Shown: positions 33,969 through 43,902 of the stretch, one piece after another
Layout of the letters: each line of letters begins with the position of its first letter
Position numbering within the stretch: position 1 is the first letter of the stretch
Source of the DNA: Sunxiuqinia indica
GTDB taxonomy: Bacteria > Bacteroidota > Bacteroidia > Bacteroidales > Prolixibacteraceae
Reading direction: 5' to 3'
Length of the DNA: 64,000 nucleotides
Assembly: GCF_009847015.1 (NCBI RefSeq)
Contig: NZ_WVEM01000001.1
Span: forward strand, 496,001 to 560,000
Program-made: the position numbers and the translations under genes
The notes under the pieces: generated by a model
Database searches by the model: none
Seen by the model: only the letters and a program-made list of their open reading frames with translations
Told to the model about the DNA's origin: nothing

Positions 33969-34760
33969 TTAAATCTTATTAGCCTGCGAATACCATGAAC
34001 TTCCAATTGTTTTCATTCTGTAATGTATTTCTTCCTCCGACAGTACCTCAGGATTTTCGTACCAAGGTAAATGCCTTGCCATATATTTCCCACTTGTTCG
34101 CAACGTTTTTCCCCATTGTTGATTCTTTGTCATCGGTTTGTACAATGCAAACGTTGTATCAATATCAGCTTCAAAGATATTTTCAGAAATCTGCTTTTCC
34201 CAAAATTTGCTTTCCCACTGAATTACCTCTTCTTTGTTCGGATAATAGTCTGGAATATCGTCAATTTTTAAGCCAAAGCCAACTTTAGTATATGCGGGGT
34301 ATTTGATTAATAATTCCTGAAAGTACCTTACTGCATCCAACGGACATTCCTCAATAGGAAGAATATCCGGATCGGTGTAAACATAAGGAAGGCCTCTAAA
34401 CCACAGGTGTATAATTGTATCCCAGATAGACTTATAACCAATATTGGCATTCATTTGTATTACTGTATGGTTGGTTTTTTGATAATACTCCACCAATTCG
34501 GGATAGCTTGAATTATTATCAATGATATAGATATTTTTCATTCCAGCCTTTTCTAACCAATCAATCAGCTTTCTTAAACAAATAATTCGGTTATAATTAT
34601 TGATGACTACCGGTATTTCTCGATAATCGATATTATTGCCTGTTAAATGTTTTAAAAACCTTCTTTTTACAAATGGTTTTTTCAAAGTGCGAACTAGTTT
34701 AGAATAAGTTCTGGCAACTTTACGATGTTCGCTAAAAGGTATGCTATAGTTTATGATCAT
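33969..34760 (-). CDS. glycosyltransferase, family 2-like
   Basis: A 263-residue protein with a GT-A pattern: PVVINNYNRIICLRKLIDWL (N-terminal strand and helix), IYIIDNNSSYPELVEYY (nucleotide-sugar region), QMNANIGYKSIWD and YVYTDPDILP, where TDPD serves as the DxD metal site near residue 131. It lies just before the DUF4422 gene on the same strand and divergent from the GT4 gene at 35013. Probably surface polysaccharide or protein glycosylation; the sugar cannot be told. Confidence 0.8.
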   Translation of the reverse strand: MIINYSIPFSEHRKVARTYSKLVRTLKKPFVKRRFLKHLTGNNIDYREIPVVINNYNRIICLRKLIDWLEKAGMKNIYIIDNNSSYPELVEYYQKTNHTVIQMNANIGYKSIWDTIIHLWFRGLPYVYTDPDILPIEECPLDAVRYFQELLIKYPAYTKVGFGLKIDDIPDYYPNKEEVIQWESKFWEKQISENIFEADIDTTFALYKPMTKNQQWGKTLRTSGKYMARHLPWYENPEVLSEEEIHYRMKTIGSSWYSQANKI

Positions 34761-35012
34761 AAATTAAAATGTACAAACCACAAAAATAAGCAAACCTTTC
34801 AAACTCTTCAGATAAATCATATTTTTTACTGAGAAGTGATGATTCTATAGTTAAGACAACATTTAAGAGTTGCTCGCTACAACAAAATTTAATCCGCTAT
34901 CTATTGTACTTACTGCTTATTAGTTTTATTCCGACTGCTTCTATTGGATTTAAATCATAAAAAACTACTTTAGTGCGTTACTCTGTTGATTCATTAAATT
35001 TATTCGATCAAA

Positions 35013-36152
35013 ATGCCTTTGAAAATTGGTTTCGATTCGAAACGCGCTTTCCACAATACCCGAGGATTGGGTAATTACTCCAGAAATTTGATTAGTGGAC
35101 TAGTCAACTATTATCCAGAAAACAGCTATTATTTGTTCGGTGAGTCAGCTAAAAACGCAGAGTGTGTAAATTGGCACAAGCAAATCTCAAATCAAACGAC
35201 TTTGATTAATCCAGGTTCTTCGATAACGGGTAAAGCTCTTTGGAGAAGCTACTTTTCAGAAAACGAGATCAGAAAACAACAGCTGGATATTTTTCATGGA
35301 TTAAGTCACGAGATTCCCTTCAAGAAAAAAAACAAGCATACCAAATATGTGGTCACAATTCACGATCTTTTTGTGTTTCGGCTGAAAAATGAGTTCAAAT
35401 GGATCGACCGGAAGATTTATCTGGCGAAAATAAAATACAGTTGCAGGCATGCCGATCTAATTATCGCTGTAAGTGAACAAACAAAAAAGGATTTGATTGA
35501 TTTGCTACATGTGCCGGAAGAAAAGATTGTGGTGAATTATCAGTCGTGTTCCAATTTATATTACGACGAAAAGAATAATGAATGCAAACAGCGCGTCAAA
35601 GACACCTATCAATTACCCGATCGGTTTTACTTATTTGTTGGTGCATTGGTCAAGCACAAAAATATAGAGCGAATCATCGAAGCAATAGCTTTGTTGCCTT
35701 TGGAAATTCAATATCCGCTGGTTATTGTTGGCAGGGAAAATAGTTATAAAAACGAGCTGATTGCCATCGCGAGTAAATTCAAGCTAGAGGAGAAAATTCA
35801 ATTTGTGGATTTTGTTACTGGTGAAGATTTACCTGTGTTTTATCAATTGGCTGAATTACTAATCTGGCCATCTCTCTTCGAAGGGTTTGGAATTCCAATT
35901 ATAGAAGCGCTGTTTTGCAAACTTCCGGTAATTACCAGTAATGTAGGCTGTTTTAGTGAAGCAGGCGGGGAGGGGGCTCTTTATGTTGACCCGGAGCAGA
36001 CATCTGCAATTGCTTCAGCCATTGAGTTCGTTATTACAGATGATGCACTGTATGCGAAACTGCGAGAGAAGGGGCATGCACATGTTCAAAAATTCCATAT
36101 TAAAAATACCTCTCTACATTTAATGGAACTGTATAAAAGTCTCCTAAAGTAA
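35013..36152 (+). CDS. glycosyltransferase, family 4
   Basis: Cytoplasmic GT-B glycosyltransferase of 379 residues. N-terminal FDSKRAFHNTRGLGNYSRNL gives the acceptor-side loop; YVVTIHDLFVF near 115 and LFVGALVKHKNIERIIEAI near 213 are followed by the donor site with WPSLFEGFGIPIIEALFCKLPVI near 292, the E-x7-E pattern of GT4. No membrane span. Divergent from the two other glycosyltransferase-type genes across a 252-bp gap in which I see no gene. Confidence 0.88.
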   Translation: MPLKIGFDSKRAFHNTRGLGNYSRNLISGLVNYYPENSYYLFGESAKNAECVNWHKQISNQTTLINPGSSITGKALWRSYFSENEIRKQQLDIFHGLSHEIPFKKKNKHTKYVVTIHDLFVFRLKNEFKWIDRKIYLAKIKYSCRHADLIIAVSEQTKKDLIDLLHVPEEKIVVNYQSCSNLYYDEKNNECKQRVKDTYQLPDRFYLFVGALVKHKNIERIIEAIALLPLEIQYPLVIVGRENSYKNELIAIASKFKLEEKIQFVDFVTGEDLPVFYQLAELLIWPSLFEGFGIPIIEALFCKLPVITSNVGCFSEAGGEGALYVDPEQTSAIASAIEFVITDDALYAKLREKGHAHVQKFHIKNTSLHLMELYKSLLK

Positions 36153-36285
36153 ATTTCTTTCTGGTCGATAAGAACCGGGTTCAGAACTGAATGTATTCAA
36201 GCTATTTATAAAAAAAATATCACCAATTTATCGCTGGCATAGATCAAACCACTATATTTGTTCAGCAAAATTAAAATACACAAAA

Positions 36286-37032
36286 ATGAAATTATTAGAA
36301 GGTAAAACGGCTATTATTACTGGTGCCTCAAGAGGTATCGGGAAAGCCATTGCATTAAAATTTGCCGAAGAAGGTTGTAACATTGCGTTTACCGACCTTG
36401 TTGAAGATGAAAACATGAAAGCCACTGAAGCTGAATTGAATGCAATAGGCGTAAAGGCTAAAGGCTATGCATCAAATGCAGCCGACTTTGCAGATACAGA
36501 TCGTGTTGTTTCAGAAGTGGTTAAGGATTTTGGACAAATTGATGCCTTGGTAAACAATGCCGGAATTACGAAAGATACTTTGCTGATGCGTATGACTGAA
36601 GAACAGTGGGATGCTGTAATTACAGTCAACTTAAAATCAGTATTCAACTTTACAAAAGCTGCTCAAAAAACGATGTTGAAACAACGTTCGGGCTCAATTG
36701 TCAACTTAAGCTCTGTTGTTGGAGTTAGTGGAAATGCAGGACAATCAAACTACTCAGCATCAAAAGCCGGGATTATTGGTTTTACAAAATCAATTGCTAA
36801 AGAGCTTGGTTCACGGGGCATTCGCAGCAATGCTATTGCTCCCGGATTTATTATTACTGAGATGACAGCTAAAATTCCGGAGGATGCCAGAAAAGCATGG
36901 GAAGCAAATATTCCGATGAAAAGAGGAGGTACTCCTGAAGAAGTTGCGAAAACGGCACTCTTCCTTGCATCTGATTTGTCGAGTTATGTAAGCGGACAAG
37001 TGATCAATGTTTGTGGTGCAATGAATACCTGA
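36286..37032 (+). CDS. fabG: 3-oxoacyl-ACP reductase FabG-like SDR
   Basis: NADPH-dependent reduction of 3-oxoacyl-ACP in fatty-acid elongation. The 248-residue short-chain dehydrogenase has TGASRGIGKAIA (12-23), NNAGITKDTLLMRMTEEQW (90-108), serine in NLSSVVGVSGNAGQ, YxxxK as YSASK near 153, and IAPGFIITEMT. The 'NAGITKD..LMRM' run is characteristic of true FabG, although other SDR roles cannot be excluded. Ends at a hairpin terminator. Confidence 0.87.
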   Translation: MKLLEGKTAIITGASRGIGKAIALKFAEEGCNIAFTDLVEDENMKATEAELNAIGVKAKGYASNAADFADTDRVVSEVVKDFGQIDALVNNAGITKDTLLMRMTEEQWDAVITVNLKSVFNFTKAAQKTMLKQRSGSIVNLSSVVGVSGNAGQSNYSASKAGIIGFTKSIAKELGSRGIRSNAIAPGFIITEMTAKIPEDARKAWEANIPMKRGGTPEEVAKTALFLASDLSSYVSGQVINVCGAMNT

Positions 37033-37054
37033 TCATTCAGGAAAAAATATTTTC

Positions 37055-37092
37055 AAGCCGACACCTGTTAATGTGTCGGCTTTTCTTTTTTT
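37055..37092 (+). terminator. terminator after fabG
   Basis: AAGCCGACAC and GTGTCGGCTT form a perfect 10-bp stem with an 8-base loop, followed by a T-rich tail. The next start codon is only 20 bp further. Confidence 0.9.
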
Positions 37093-37101
37093 TACATTTT
37101 T

Positions 37102-37962
37102 ATGAAACGAGCACTTTTCCTTGGTTTAGCCACTTTAGACATTCAGTACTATGTTGATGTTTTTCCGGGCAGCAATGTGAAAATAAAGTCTGCACCGCCT
37201 GAGTTTTTTGTTGGAGGACCTGCGACTAATGCTGCTGTTGCATTCGCTGCATTAAATGGAGATGCAAATTTAGTAACGGCCATTGGCGATAATTCATTCA
37301 AATCGGTCTTTAGTGGTGACTTTGAAAGATGCCATGTAAATTGCCTTGATGTGCAAAAGGATCAGCAAATACAACCGGTTTTAGCAACAGTAATTACCTC
37401 TTCTAATGGCGATCGCACAATCTTTACGCATCATCCTGAAAAGCTAAAAGCGAAGTTGGATTCAAAAAAGCTTTTGGATGAAATCAATCCGGAAGTGGTC
37501 ATGATCGATGGGTTTTATCCGGAAATAGCAATTGATCTTGCCTACGAAGCAAAGCAAAGGAATATTCCGGTTGTTTTTGACGGTGGCAGCTGGAAGTCTC
37601 ATCTGCCCGAATTATTACCTTTTGTCGATTATGCCATCTGTTCAAGTGATTTTCATCCGCCGAAAACGGAAACGCCCGAGGATGTTTTTGCTTTTCTTGA
37701 TCAATACAAAATTTCATATAAAGCCATTTCCCAGGGACAAGAACCGATCTTATGCCAGTCTTCGGTTCAAGCGAGTAGCATCGATATCCCTAAAGTAGAA
37801 GTGCTGGATACATTGGGAGCAGGAGACTTTCTGCACGGTGCATTCTGCTATTATCTCCTAAGCCAGCAAAACTTTGAAAAAGCACTTGCAAAATCAGCTT
37901 TGTTTGCTTCAAATACTTGTTTGTACAGGGGAACACGCGATTGGCTAATTAATCAGTCGTAA
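37102..37962 (+). CDS. PfkB-family carbohydrate kinase
   Basis: The 286-residue kinase has the ribokinase/PfkB fold signs: LFLGLATLDIQYYVD at the N-terminus, FFVGGPATNAAVAFAAL near 40 (substrate GG loop), and the catalytic signature DTLGAGDFLHGAF near 240, in which the aspartate is the base. It is shorter than ribokinase (about 305). The substrate is not evident. It begins after the fabG terminator and so is probably separate. Confidence 0.87.
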   Translation: MKRALFLGLATLDIQYYVDVFPGSNVKIKSAPPEFFVGGPATNAAVAFAALNGDANLVTAIGDNSFKSVFSGDFERCHVNCLDVQKDQQIQPVLATVITSSNGDRTIFTHHPEKLKAKLDSKKLLDEINPEVVMIDGFYPEIAIDLAYEAKQRNIPVVFDGGSWKSHLPELLPFVDYAICSSDFHPPKTETPEDVFAFLDQYKISYKAISQGQEPILCQSSVQASSIDIPKVEVLDTLGAGDFLHGAFCYYLLSQQNFEKALAKSALFASNTCLYRGTRDWLINQS

Positions 37963-38023
37963 GGTCTTTCCTTTCATTTTGCTTTTTCATAACTTGTATA
38001 AATTATAACGAAGTGCGCGATTC

Positions 38024-39928
38024 ATGACTAAACGGAGTATTGGTGTTCAATTAGGAATTTATGTTTTAGCCGCGGTGATTGCGGTAGTTTCCTTAATTGT
38101 GTTTTTGAACTATAAACACAGTAAGGAAATTCTAATGCAAAAAATTGAGGAAGGGGCGATTCACCAATCGAGCTTGATTATCAATCAAATTTCGATTAAT
38201 GTGGTTAATACTCAGGAAATAGCCAGAAATGTTGCGACTCAGGTTCTTTATTACCAGGCAAATGGCGATTTACAATTTTTTTTGCATGAAGTGCTTAAAA
38301 ACAACCAGGTCATTAATGGCTTGCGTGTTATGCTTTTTCAAAATGGAGACACCACCACGTATTCAGCGTTCCGATACAGCCCGCAAAACTTGATTAAAGT
38401 TGACAAAAATGATCGTAATTGTACGGTATTTCAAACACCTGATCTTTTAAGTCAATTGGCCAAAACCCCACAAGGATTTTGGTGTCAGCCATATTACTGT
38501 CCCGACGACTCATCGAATCTGCTTATTTCATATTATTTGCCTGTTTACAATCAGCAAAATGATACTATCGGAATTGTTGCCGGAGATATTAACCTGAAAT
38601 TTTTAAGCAACGCTATTGCAAACATTCCAATTAAGAAAAATGGGTTCGCATTTATTATATCGAAAGAAGGCGATTTTTTGACTCATCCAAACGAAGATTG
38701 GGTTATGAAAAAGAATATTTTTGAGATTGACTCGAAAATATTTACTGAAAACCGGCAAGAATATATTGAAGGCTTAGAGAATAATCAAATGGGGTCGGGT
38801 TTTGCCTATCCCGAAATGCTTAATTACGAAAGAAGCTGGTTTTATTTTGCCCCCGTGGTCGCCACCAGCTGGAAAGTAATCATTGTAATTCCGACCAATG
38901 AATTATTTAATGAGTTAGATGAAATTTTTGAAGAAATCGTGCTGGTTTCTATGGTCGGAATCATTCTCATATTATTAATCATTATCTTCCTTTTTAAACG
39001 CATGTTTTCACCTTTGTCGCAGGCTGTAAAATCGATCCAACGCTTCAGTTTTGGTGATCATTCGCTGCGACGCCGGGGTAGAAAAAATGAGATAGAATTG
39101 TTGAATGAGAGTTTGCAAGCACTTCAGGATCAATATGGAACTTATATGAGAGAGCAATTGCAGGTTCGAAAAGATAAGCGCAAATATGAGAAAGATCTGA
39201 AGTCGGCAAAAGAAATACAGCGTACAATTATTCCTCAGGATTTTAGCGTGTTAAGTAAACACAAGGAAATTGAATTATATGCGATTTTAAAGCCTGTAGA
39301 AAGTATTGGAGGTGATTTGTACGATTTCTTCTTTATTGATGAAAAACACCTGCTTTTTACAATGGGCGACGTGTCGGGAAAAGGAATACCAGCAGCATTA
39401 TTTATGGCAGTGGCCAATACCATGATTAAAAGCAAGTCCACCGAACTGTCGGCTGCCGGCATCGTCGACTCTGTCAATCAGGAACTGAGCAAAGAAAATT
39501 CGAATCAGCATTTTTTAACTCTCTTTCTCGGTATTTTAGATATTGAAACCGGCATTTTAGACTATTGTAATGCGGCACACAACTATCCATTTTTGCTGGA
39601 GAAAAGTAAGGGAGTCAAACAACTTGAGCATACCCATGGGTTACCTATTGGTGTATATTCAAACAAAAGTTATGAATCGGATTCTATCGTTTTGTCGAAA
39701 GGTGAAACCCTTGTGTTATATACAGATGGAGTTACAGATTGCAAAAATCCGTTGGACGAATTCTACGGACAGCAGCGGCTGCTATCTTATTTGCAAGGCG
39801 CAACCGATTATCCATCAAAATTGTTGATTGACAGTTTAATGGTGGATTTACAGAGCTTCAGGAGTAATGCGAAACAAGCTGACGATATAAGTGTAATGGC
39901 GATTAGATTTAACGGTAAATACACATAG
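38024..39928 (+). CDS. sensor PP2C phosphatase (Cache-HAMP-SpoIIE)
   Basis: Membrane signalling protein of 634 residues. TM1 at about 8-28, an extracytoplasmic Cache-type sensor (about 30-305, with LLISYYLPVYNQQNDTIGIVAGDI), TM2 at about 308-332, HAMP (to about 385) and a C-terminal SpoIIE/RsbU-type PP2C domain: GGDLYDFFFID, MGDVSGKGIPAALFM near 450 and YTDGVTD near 568 carry the metal aspartates. Such proteins dephosphorylate anti-anti-sigma factors. No anti-sigma partner lies nearby. An MscS channel gene follows 56 bp downstream, perhaps co-transcribed. Confidence 0.88.
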   Translation: MTKRSIGVQLGIYVLAAVIAVVSLIVFLNYKHSKEILMQKIEEGAIHQSSLIINQISINVVNTQEIARNVATQVLYYQANGDLQFFLHEVLKNNQVINGLRVMLFQNGDTTTYSAFRYSPQNLIKVDKNDRNCTVFQTPDLLSQLAKTPQGFWCQPYYCPDDSSNLLISYYLPVYNQQNDTIGIVAGDINLKFLSNAIANIPIKKNGFAFIISKEGDFLTHPNEDWVMKKNIFEIDSKIFTENRQEYIEGLENNQMGSGFAYPEMLNYERSWFYFAPVVATSWKVIIVIPTNELFNELDEIFEEIVLVSMVGIILILLIIIFLFKRMFSPLSQAVKSIQRFSFGDHSLRRRGRKNEIELLNESLQALQDQYGTYMREQLQVRKDKRKYEKDLKSAKEIQRTIIPQDFSVLSKHKEIELYAILKPVESIGGDLYDFFFIDEKHLLFTMGDVSGKGIPAALFMAVANTMIKSKSTELSAAGIVDSVNQELSKENSNQHFLTLFLGILDIETGILDYCNAAHNYPFLLEKSKGVKQLEHTHGLPIGVYSNKSYESDSIVLSKGETLVLYTDGVTDCKNPLDEFYGQQRLLSYLQGATDYPSKLLIDSLMVDLQSFRSNAKQADDISVMAIRFNGKYT

Positions 39929-39984
39929 TTTCTTGAACGCACTTAAGATCCCGTTGTTATTAGATGTAAAACAAACTTCTATTA

Positions 39985-41040
39985 ATGGATATATATTTAA
40001 GAATTGGAACGATCACGGTTGGCGTTGTTGTCGGATTTATCATCGCTTTTGGAATTATTGCCTATGTGAAAAAGGTAATTCGCAAAGGAACCGATCATAC
40101 AATAGGATTAAAAGTATTAAGACTAATAAGTTTCCCTTTTACCGCTCTCATTATTTTACTCTTCGGATCGGTGCTTGCACCAATTACCGGGCTATTGGGT
40201 GAGAAATTCTCTCCAGATATTCGGATTTTTAGTGGTATTTTATATACAATCATAATTGCATGGCTCATAATTAATGCCATAAAGGGAGTGAAAGTCTATT
40301 TTCTGGGTAAATATGACATCACATCAAAAAATAATTTAAAAGCCCGTAAGGTTTATACCCAATTGACAGTGCTTGAACGGATGCTGATCTCAATCACCTT
40401 GATCATCTCGCTCGGAGTGATTTTGATGATGTTTCCACAGATTCAAAAAATCGGAGTTAGCCTACTAGCCAGTGCCGGTATTGCTGGTATTATCATTGGG
40501 TTTGCTGCACAACGAAGTATTGCACTTATCTTAGCCGGATTTCAGATTGCAATTACTCAACCTATTCGAATTGAAGATGCGGTGGTCGTGGAAGGAGAGT
40601 GGGGGTGGATTGAAGAAATCACGCTGACTTATGTTGTGGTTCGTATTTGGGACAAGCGCAGACTAATCCTGCCAATCACTTATTTTATTGAAAAGCCGTT
40701 TCAAAATTGGACAAGGACATCTGCCGAAATTATGGGAACAGTTTTTATTTATGTTGATTATGGATTTCCAGTTGATTCAATGAGGAAAAAATTAACTGAA
40801 ATCCTTGAAAATACTGACCTTTGGGATAAAAAAGTTAATGTACTTCAGGTGACTGACTTAACAGAAAGAACGATTCAACTAAGAGCTTTGGTTAGTGCCT
40901 ACGATTCGCCAACTGCTTGGGATCTTCGCGTGCATGTGCGAGAACAGCTGATTAAATTTGTTCAAGAAGAATTTCCAGAATTTCTACCTAAAGCACGGAT
41001 CAATCTGGATGAAAAGGAACCAACAAAAACAGACAAGTAA
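39985..41040 (+). CDS. small-conductance mechanosensitive channel, MscS family
   Basis: The 351-residue membrane protein has four to five hydrophobic helices; the pore helix region is SLLASAGIAGIIIGFAAQRSIALILAG near 165-191 with the Gly/Ala packing of TM3, followed by ITQPIRIEDAVVVEGEWGWIEEITL, the MscS beta domain. The C-terminal part (about 245-340) is the alpha-beta vestibule. Guards against hypo-osmotic shock. Start MDIYLRIGTITVG at 39985. It ends at a palindromic terminator. Confidence 0.92.
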   Translation: MDIYLRIGTITVGVVVGFIIAFGIIAYVKKVIRKGTDHTIGLKVLRLISFPFTALIILLFGSVLAPITGLLGEKFSPDIRIFSGILYTIIIAWLIINAIKGVKVYFLGKYDITSKNNLKARKVYTQLTVLERMLISITLIISLGVILMMFPQIQKIGVSLLASAGIAGIIIGFAAQRSIALILAGFQIAITQPIRIEDAVVVEGEWGWIEEITLTYVVVRIWDKRRLILPITYFIEKPFQNWTRTSAEIMGTVFIYVDYGFPVDSMRKKLTEILENTDLWDKKVNVLQVTDLTERTIQLRALVSAYDSPTAWDLRVHVREQLIKFVQEEFPEFLPKARINLDEKEPTKTDK

Positions 41041-41062
41041 ACGAATCAAAATTTATATAAAA

Positions 41063-41090
41063 AAAGCTGGTTAATTAACCAGCTTTTTTT
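41063..41090. terminator. bidirectional terminator between mscS and clpC
   Basis: A perfect palindrome, AAAGCTGGTTAA and its complement back to back, with A- and T-runs on the two sides, so it can serve both converging genes. Confidence 0.88.
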
Positions 41091-41094
41091 GCTT

Positions 41095-43620
41095 TTACTT
41101 AGTCGTTGTATCTTTAGTCGTTAAAATTTTGACTTTTATCTTTTCCAATTTCTTATCAAAGCCAATCGAAATGGTGTCACCTTCTGTTATCGAAGCTTTA
41201 ATAATAACTTCTGCCATTTCATCTTCCAGATATTTCTGAATAGCTCTTTTTAAGGGTCTTGCGCCATATTGCGAATCATAGCCTTTTTCGGCAATAAAAT
41301 CTTTTGCGGCTCTCGAAATTTTCAACTTGTAATTTAACGATTCTACCCGAGTATAAAGGTCTTGCAACTCAATATCAATAATTTTAAAGATATCTTCTTT
41401 TGAAAGCGTATTAAACATGATCACATCATCAATCCGATTCAAAAACTCAGGAGCAAAAGCTCGCTTCAAGGCCTTCTGAATAATGTATTTTGCATGATCG
41501 TTTTCGTCCTCTGAAGACTTTGGAGTCGAAAAACCAACTCCGCGACCAAAATCTTTCAGCTGACGCGAACCAATATTGGAAGTCATAATGATGATCGTAT
41601 TCTTAAAGTCGATATTACGCCCCAAACTATCAGTCAAACGACCTTCATCAAGCACTTGCAATAATAAGTGAAACACATCAGGGTGAGCTTTTTCAATCTC
41701 ATCCAATAGTATAACGGAATATGGCTTACGACGAACTTTCTCAGTTAACTGACCGCCTTCTTCGTATCCAATATATCCGGGAGGAGCACCTACTAAACGA
41801 GACACGGCAAATTTCTCCATATACTCACTCATATCAACCCTGATCAGAGAATCAATACTATCAAATAGATATCGGGCGATTACTTTTGCCAACTGAGTTT
41901 TACCAACTCCGGTTGGTCCAAGAAAGACAAAGGATCCAATCGGCTTATTCGGATCTTTCAGTCCGGCACGGTTACGTTGAATCGCTTTAACAATTTTAGC
42001 AATCGCATCGTCTTGTCCAACAACACTGCCTTTCAATTTATCACCCATGTTCATCAGGCGGATTCCCTCAGCTTGAGCAATACGTTGTACTGGAATCCCT
42101 GACATCATAGCAACCACTTCTGCAACCTTTTCCTCTTCTACAACTTCGCGATGGCTAATTAGCTCTTTTTCCCAAGCTTCTTTTTCCTCGTCGAGCAATT
42201 GGAGTAGATTTTTTTCTTTATCGCGATGGTTTGCTGCAACCTCAAAATTCTGACTTTTTACCGCTTTGATCTTTTCTTCCCGGGTGTTTTCAATCTTCTC
42301 TTCCAGCTTAACAATTCGATCGGGAACATTAATATTTGAAATATGTACTCGTGAGCCAGCTTCGTCCAATGCATCGATGGCTTTGTCCGGTAAATACCGA
42401 TCAGTAATATAGCGTGCTGTTAACTTAACGCAAGCTTCGATGGCTTTGGGTGAATAATAAACATTGTGGTGGTCTTCATAACGTTCTTTAATGTTATTCA
42501 GAATTTCAATTGTTTCATCCACCGAAGTTGGATCTACCATCACCTTTTGAAAACGACGTTCCAAGGCTCCATCTTTTTCAATTTGCTGGCGGTACTCGTC
42601 CAACGTAGTTGCTCCAATGCATTGAATGTCACCACGAGCTAAAGCCGGTTTCAGCATGTTGGCCGCATCAAGCGAGCCTGTTGCTCCACCTGCTCCAACA
42701 ATGGTGTGTATTTCATCAATGAATAAGATAACATTGTTCACTTTTGCCAGCTCATTTAAAATGGCTTTCATGCGTTCCTCAAATTGTCCCCGGTATTTTG
42801 TTCCGGCAACTATCGATGCGATATCAAGACTGACCACTCGTTTATCAAACAATACTCTTGAGACTTTCTTTTGAATGATCCGAAGAGCTAACCCCTCAGC
42901 GATTGCTGATTTACCGACACCTGGTTCTCCAATTAAAATCGGATTATTCTTTTTACGGCGCGAAAGTATTTGAGCTAAGCGTTCAATTTCTTTTTCACGA
43001 CCGACGATGGGGTCAAGGTTATTTTCTTCGGCAGCTTTTGTAACATCGATTCCGAAATTATCCAATACCGGGGTTTCTGATTTTGCACCTGCTCCTTTCT
43101 TTGAAGAAGAACTTCCCCCCTGAGGAGGTTGCTTTGAAAAAGGATCATCCACATCATCTTCGTCGCCAAAGTCAGATTTTCCTTCAGGTTGTTTGTAATC
43201 TTCTAATCTCGATTTCAAAATATAATAATTTACGTGAAAATCACTCAATAACGATGAAATCTGGCTATCTTTATCTTTTAATAAAGCTAAAAGTAAATGG
43301 CCGGTATTTATCGTGGTACTATTGAAAGCCCTTGCTTCCAGATACACTAGCTTAAGTGCTTTCTCTGCTGATTTTAAGAGTTGAACGGATGCTTGTGAAT
43401 CAATTGTATTTTCGGTTCGAAGCGTTGTTTCTATCGCTTCCTTTATTTCTGACAAATTAACTCCTAAATTCGTAAGAATATCAATTGCAATCCCTTCTCC
43501 TTCTCTCAAAATCCCCAGAAAAATATGCTCAAGCCCAATCTGTTCATTTCCTAACCGGATAGCTTCTTCACGACTATAGGTAAGAACATCTTTTATTCTT
43601 GGTGAGAATTGAGAATCCAT
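41095..43620 (-). CDS. clpC: ATP-dependent Clp protease ATPase subunit ClpC
   Basis: AAA+ unfoldase of 841 residues feeding ClpP. It has the N-domain repeats ([22 protein letters not shown], residues 7-28, and a second copy near 85), a glycine/lysine-rich linker near 155-185, D1 with Walker [10 protein letters not shown] near 230, a short UVR-like middle segment ([16 protein letters not shown]) which marks ClpC rather than ClpB, and D2 with GPTGVGKTQ near 560 and a [17 protein letters not shown]-terminus. Divergent from gyrA across 282 bp. Confidence 0.95.
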   Translation of the reverse strand: MDSQFSPRIKDVLTYSREEAIRLGNEQIGLEHIFLGILREGEGIAIDILTNLGVNLSEIKEAIETTLRTENTIDSQASVQLLKSAEKALKLVYLEARAFNSTTINTGHLLLALLKDKDSQISSLLSDFHVNYYILKSRLEDYKQPEGKSDFGDEDDVDDPFSKQPPQGGSSSSKKGAGAKSETPVLDNFGIDVTKAAEENNLDPIVGREKEIERLAQILSRRKKNNPILIGEPGVGKSAIAEGLALRIIQKKVSRVLFDKRVVSLDIASIVAGTKYRGQFEERMKAILNELAKVNNVILFIDEIHTIVGAGGATGSLDAANMLKPALARGDIQCIGATTLDEYRQQIEKDGALERRFQKVMVDPTSVDETIEILNNIKERYEDHHNVYYSPKAIEACVKLTARYITDRYLPDKAIDALDEAGSRVHISNINVPDRIVKLEEKIENTREEKIKAVKSQNFEVAANHRDKEKNLLQLLDEEKEAWEKELISHREVVEEEKVAEVVAMMSGIPVQRIAQAEGIRLMNMGDKLKGSVVGQDDAIAKIVKAIQRNRAGLKDPNKPIGSFVFLGPTGVGKTQLAKVIARYLFDSIDSLIRVDMSEYMEKFAVSRLVGAPPGYIGYEEGGQLTEKVRRKPYSVILLDEIEKAHPDVFHLLLQVLDEGRLTDSLGRNIDFKNTIIIMTSNIGSRQLKDFGRGVGFSTPKSSEDENDHAKYIIQKALKRAFAPEFLNRIDDVIMFNTLSKEDIFKIIDIELQDLYTRVESLNYKLKISRAAKDFIAEKGYDSQYGARPLKRAIQKYLEDEMAEVIIKASITEGDTISIGFDKKLEKIKVKILTTKDTTTK

Positions 43621-43890
43621 ATTAATGTACTTTTGAATTATTAACTTATTTCCTTATTAACAAATACTATTCCGAAATGTTGGTTGCATTCCGAAGCTCT
43701 TTGCGTTGTATTTAATGCTAAAATTAATCAATATTTATCTACTCTTAGGCTAATTGGCGCGGATTTTTAAACATGATAATGTTAAAATCTTATTGAATAC
43801 GGGCAATTATTAACCGCTTTGAATAGCTGGTATTACTAGTATTTTTATATTTTTGTATGTCAAAAAAATTTCAACATAAAATTTCTTTAA

Positions 43891-43897
43891 AAGGAGG
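43891..43897 (+). promoter_or_regulatory. strong Shine-Dalgarno of gyrA
   Basis: AAGGAGG, five bases before the ATG. Nearly all other genes in the window lack any such element, as is normal for Bacteroidota, so this one stands out. Confidence 0.8.
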
Positions 43898-43902
43898 ATT
43901 AA

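Noticed and set aside
41063-41090. Palindrome as mobile-element end
   Set aside because: Short, sits exactly between two convergent stops with T-runs; a bidirectional terminator explains it.
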